Source: Gammaproteobacteria bacterium (GTDB taxonomy: Bacteria; Pseudomonadota; Gammaproteobacteria; Pseudomonadales; Azotimanducaceae). From it: a DNA stretch of 34,712 bases. The notes beneath the pieces are model-generated. The model was given only the letters and a program-made list of their open reading frames with translations. It searched no databases and had not been told where the DNA came from. Shown here piece after piece: positions 33,355-34,712 of this stretch. The stretch lies in the NCBI GenBank assembly GCA_027297435.1, contig JAPUIA010000149.1, positions 1-34,712 on the forward strand, in the 5' to 3' direction. A program made the translations under genes and the position numbers. Positions within the stretch are counted from its first letter, which is position 1. Each line of letters opens with the position of its first letter.

Positions 33355-33816
33355 ATGAAGAAAAATCCGCTAGCCTATGTCACTTTGTTCGTCCTGACCG
33401 CCTTGATGTCACCGTCCACCCTTAGCGACGCGGCCGACGAGATCGCCGAGCGAATTCGTGCGACCTACGAGCTACAGCGTGCCACAGCCTTCGATCCTGA
33501 CTACAGCTCCAAAGAGGGAACGCTCAACTTCTGGTCGAGCGGAGGGCTCCTGCAGGAAACACCGCCCGATCCGCCCGAGGAACTGCAGCAATCCGAGCTC
33601 TATCCGAAGCACATCACGGTCATCGTGAACGGCGATTCGGCTGCCGCAATGTATTACGCCGAGGGCACGATGACGGCGCCCGGCGGAGAGGCCATCCCCA
33701 ACTATCTGACGCGGGTCATGGAGTTCTACATCAGGGAAGACGGTAAGTGGGTGGTGCGGGCCGCGCATTTCTCCCCACTGCAGGGGGGTCGCGGGACCAC
33801 CGCGGTGACGCCGTAG
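33355..33816 (+). CDS. Secreted SnoaL-like (NTF2-fold) protein
   Basis: The 153-residue protein has a signal peptide at about 1-25 (MKKNPLAYVTLFVLTALMSPS, cleavage near SDA). The rest reads as an NTF2-like cone: an N-terminal helix (DEIAERIRATYELQ), a WSSGG loop, then strands HITVIVNGDSAAAMYYAEG, LTRVMEFYIREDGKWVVRAAHFS. The last two strands are the typical DUF4440/SnoaL ending. These proteins bind small ligands or have isomerase-like activity; the role here is unknown. I chose the ATG at 33355, which has GGGGAGGAA upstream. No obvious partner lies next to it. Confidence 0.78.
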   Translation: MKKNPLAYVTLFVLTALMSPSTLSDAADEIAERIRATYELQRATAFDPDYSSKEGTLNFWSSGGLLQETPPDPPEELQQSELYPKHITVIVNGDSAAAMYYAEGTMTAPGGEAIPNYLTRVMEFYIREDGKWVVRAAHFSPLQGGRGTTAVTP

Positions 33817-34136
33817 CAAATCATACAACCGCACCGAGTGTGGAGCGCTAAGGCAGAAGTCGTCGCTCGCAACGACCTCTGCCTAGTCGGCATATTGGAA
33901 CAGCCTAATCGCTCTCTTTTCCACCTTTTGACTTGATGCGTAAAGAGTCGATCTAGCGAGTGACTGCAATGAGCTGTGTATTCAATCGATCGACGCGACA
34001 CATAGGTAAAATCGTTGCGCTGGTGTCTGAGTGCAGAGCAACTCAATTGGTTGATTGGCGGCTACGATATTTTCCGTTTTCCGCCCCATGCATCGCTCGA
34101 ATACCGTGCAATAACATGACAACGCACGTATAATGA
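33817..34136. other. 320-base intergenic region with one hairpin
   Basis: No gene was recognised. The region holds the hairpin at 33852-33883. It then runs AT-richer toward the IS66 fragment, including repeated GATCGA-type tetramers near 33945 and 33987. It may contain the left end of the decayed insertion sequence, but I could not define a terminal inverted repeat. Confidence 0.5.
33852..33883 (+). repeat. Hairpin-forming inverted repeat
   Basis: GGCAGAAGTCGT (33852-33863) pairs with ACGACCTCTGCC (33872-33883) at 11 of 12 positions around an 8-base loop. It lies 36 bases after the SnoaL-like gene stop. There is no T run on either side, so it may be a transcript-stabilising stem or a weak terminator. 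Confidence 0.6.
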
Positions 34137-34355
34137 ATGTCCATGGATGGCCTTGCTTACGACGACCTTCCGAACGATGTTGAGTACCTCAAATCGTTGG
34201 TGATCGAGCATGACCAGCATGCTCGAGACAGCGACCAGAAGATCATTTTACTTGAGGCGAAGGTCGCCAAGCTGGAAGCAGAAAGGCGCCTTGATCGAGC
34301 CCGTCGCTTTGGGTCGAGCAGTGAGGCGGGTGATCATCAGTACCGGCTGGGCTGA
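34137..34355 (+). pseudogene. IS66-family transposase (TnpC) N-terminal remnant
   Basis: The 72-residue frame matches the start of IS66 TnpC. It has a DLPNDVEYLKSLV opening, then a leucine-zipper-like heptad region (KIILLEAKVAKLEAE), then RARRFGSSSE, equivalent to the RFGRSSE that ends the zipper region in IS66 proteins. Full TnpC is about 500 residues, and here the frame stops 10 residues later. The catalytic DDE region, tnpA and tnpB are absent. It is therefore a fragment left by a decayed or partly deleted element. Its 3' end overlaps the acetamidase gene by 19 bases, which places a recombination junction there. Confidence 0.68.
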
Positions 34356-34712
34356 TTCGCCTCTTCGACGAAGACATCCAGAGGTAGGATTGCGGTGACG
34401 CCCACGTTGGGCGCATCTACCAGTTGGCTGATCCTCAAATCGACGGCGACGCTGCACAATACGTAAGCCTGCTCCCGGGTCAGGCCGCGGGTCTCGACCA
34501 GGAAGTCGATCATTTCTGCCAGCGCGTTGCGCGCTGCGAGCGCGATGTCGTTCGACAGGTTTTGGAGCCCGGCGATGCGCTCGTCAGCGTTAAGGTAGCG
34601 CATCCAGGGTGGCACGAAACCTTCCGCTTTGATGGGGAATCCCGTCGTCGCGTAGAAGGCACGTGAGGGGATGTCGAGGAGTCGAGCGGGGCCAGCAAAA
34701 TGGGGCCCGCGC
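34337..34712 (-). CDS. Acetamidase/formamidase family protein, C-terminal part (runs off window)
   Basis: The frame is open from the stop at 34337 to the window edge, giving about 124 residues of a C-terminus. SRAFYATTGF, then ALAEMIDFLVETRGLTREQAYVLCSVAVDLRISQLVDAPNVGVTAILPLDVF, matches the end of FmdA/AmdA-type amidases: the LCS-AVDLRISQ-VD-PN-G segment is highly characteristic. These hydrolyse formamide or acetamide to ammonia and the acid in the cytoplasm. The active-site region lies outside the window. There is no internal stop in the visible part, so it is probably intact. Confidence 0.85.
   Translation of the reverse strand, partial: RGPHFAGPARLLDIPSRAFYATTGFPIKAEGFVPPWMRYLNADERIAGLQNLSNDIALAARNALAEMIDFLVETRGLTREQAYVLCSVAVDLRISQLVDAPNVGVTAILPLDVFVEEANQPSRY

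Noticed and set aside
33065-33355. Minus-strand open frame of 96 codons opposite the 32835 gene end
   Set aside because: It has no ribosome site, an arginine- and cysteine-scattered composition and no recognised motif; it is probably a shadow frame of GC-rich DNA.
34204-34226. Nine-base inverted repeat (TCGAGCATG and CATGCTCGA) with a 5-base loop
   Set aside because: It lies inside the IS66 TnpC coding remnant and is probably chance or codon-driven; no regulatory context was found.

Overview
The window looks like chromosomal DNA of a free-living, aerobic, probably marine or soil proteobacterium. A gammaproteobacterium fits best: it has a bifunctional PBP1B followed by a TPR lipoprotein, an MltF-type lytic transglycosylase, a TonB-dependent receptor and GC-rich, tightly packed genes. 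I saw no rRNA, tRNA, CRISPR array, phage module or intact insertion sequence. The content is dominated by CoA-thioester catabolism and by luciferase-like (LLM) flavin or F420 oxidoreductases.

Layout. Bases 1-1230 (+): the end of an unknown gene coupled to a PLP aminotransferase. 1316-7921 (-): a tight run of acyl-CoA dehydrogenase, double-domain class III CoA transferase, PNPOx-like split-barrel protein, zinc-ribbon protein and a lytic transglycosylase with two solute-binding domains. 8059-9448 (+): an MBL-fold hydrolase and a small membrane protein. 9418-10284 (-): a second MBL hydrolase, divergent from a FadD6-type acyl-CoA synthetase (10413-12221, +), which is followed by two small envelope proteins. 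13000-14079 (-): an LLM gene interrupted by an in-frame TGA, with an orphan terminator-like hairpin upstream. 14374-15578 (+): an ASCH-winged-helix protein coupled to a HAD phosphatase. 15568-17097 (-): an LLM oxidoreductase and a small membrane-anchored SLT protein.

23518-17397 (-) reads as one operon: LLM, crotonase, Na+/solute symporter, possible small ORF, histidine phosphatase, LLM, LLM. Opposite it lie an ACAD10/11- or LvaA-like phosphotransferase (+) and a further LLM gene (24675-25712, -). A glutaredoxin and a membrane-anchored DsbA-like protein are divergent. A TonB-dependent receptor follows, preceded by a clear TPP riboswitch, so it is probably a thiamine or thiamine-precursor receptor. 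Then come a DUF4126 membrane protein, mrcB (PBP1B), a TPR lipoprotein, a possibly truncated small membrane protein, a secreted SnoaL-like protein, an IS66 transposase remnant and the C-terminal part of an acetamidase/formamidase running off the end.

How the genes may work together (inference): the symporter imports a substrate. The acyl-CoA synthetase or CoA transferase activates it. The acyl-CoA dehydrogenase, crotonase and kinase shorten it, and the LLM enzymes carry out oxidation or reduction with FMN or F420. Six LLM genes in under 13 kb, one of them broken, is the most striking feature. The substrate cannot be read from the sequence.
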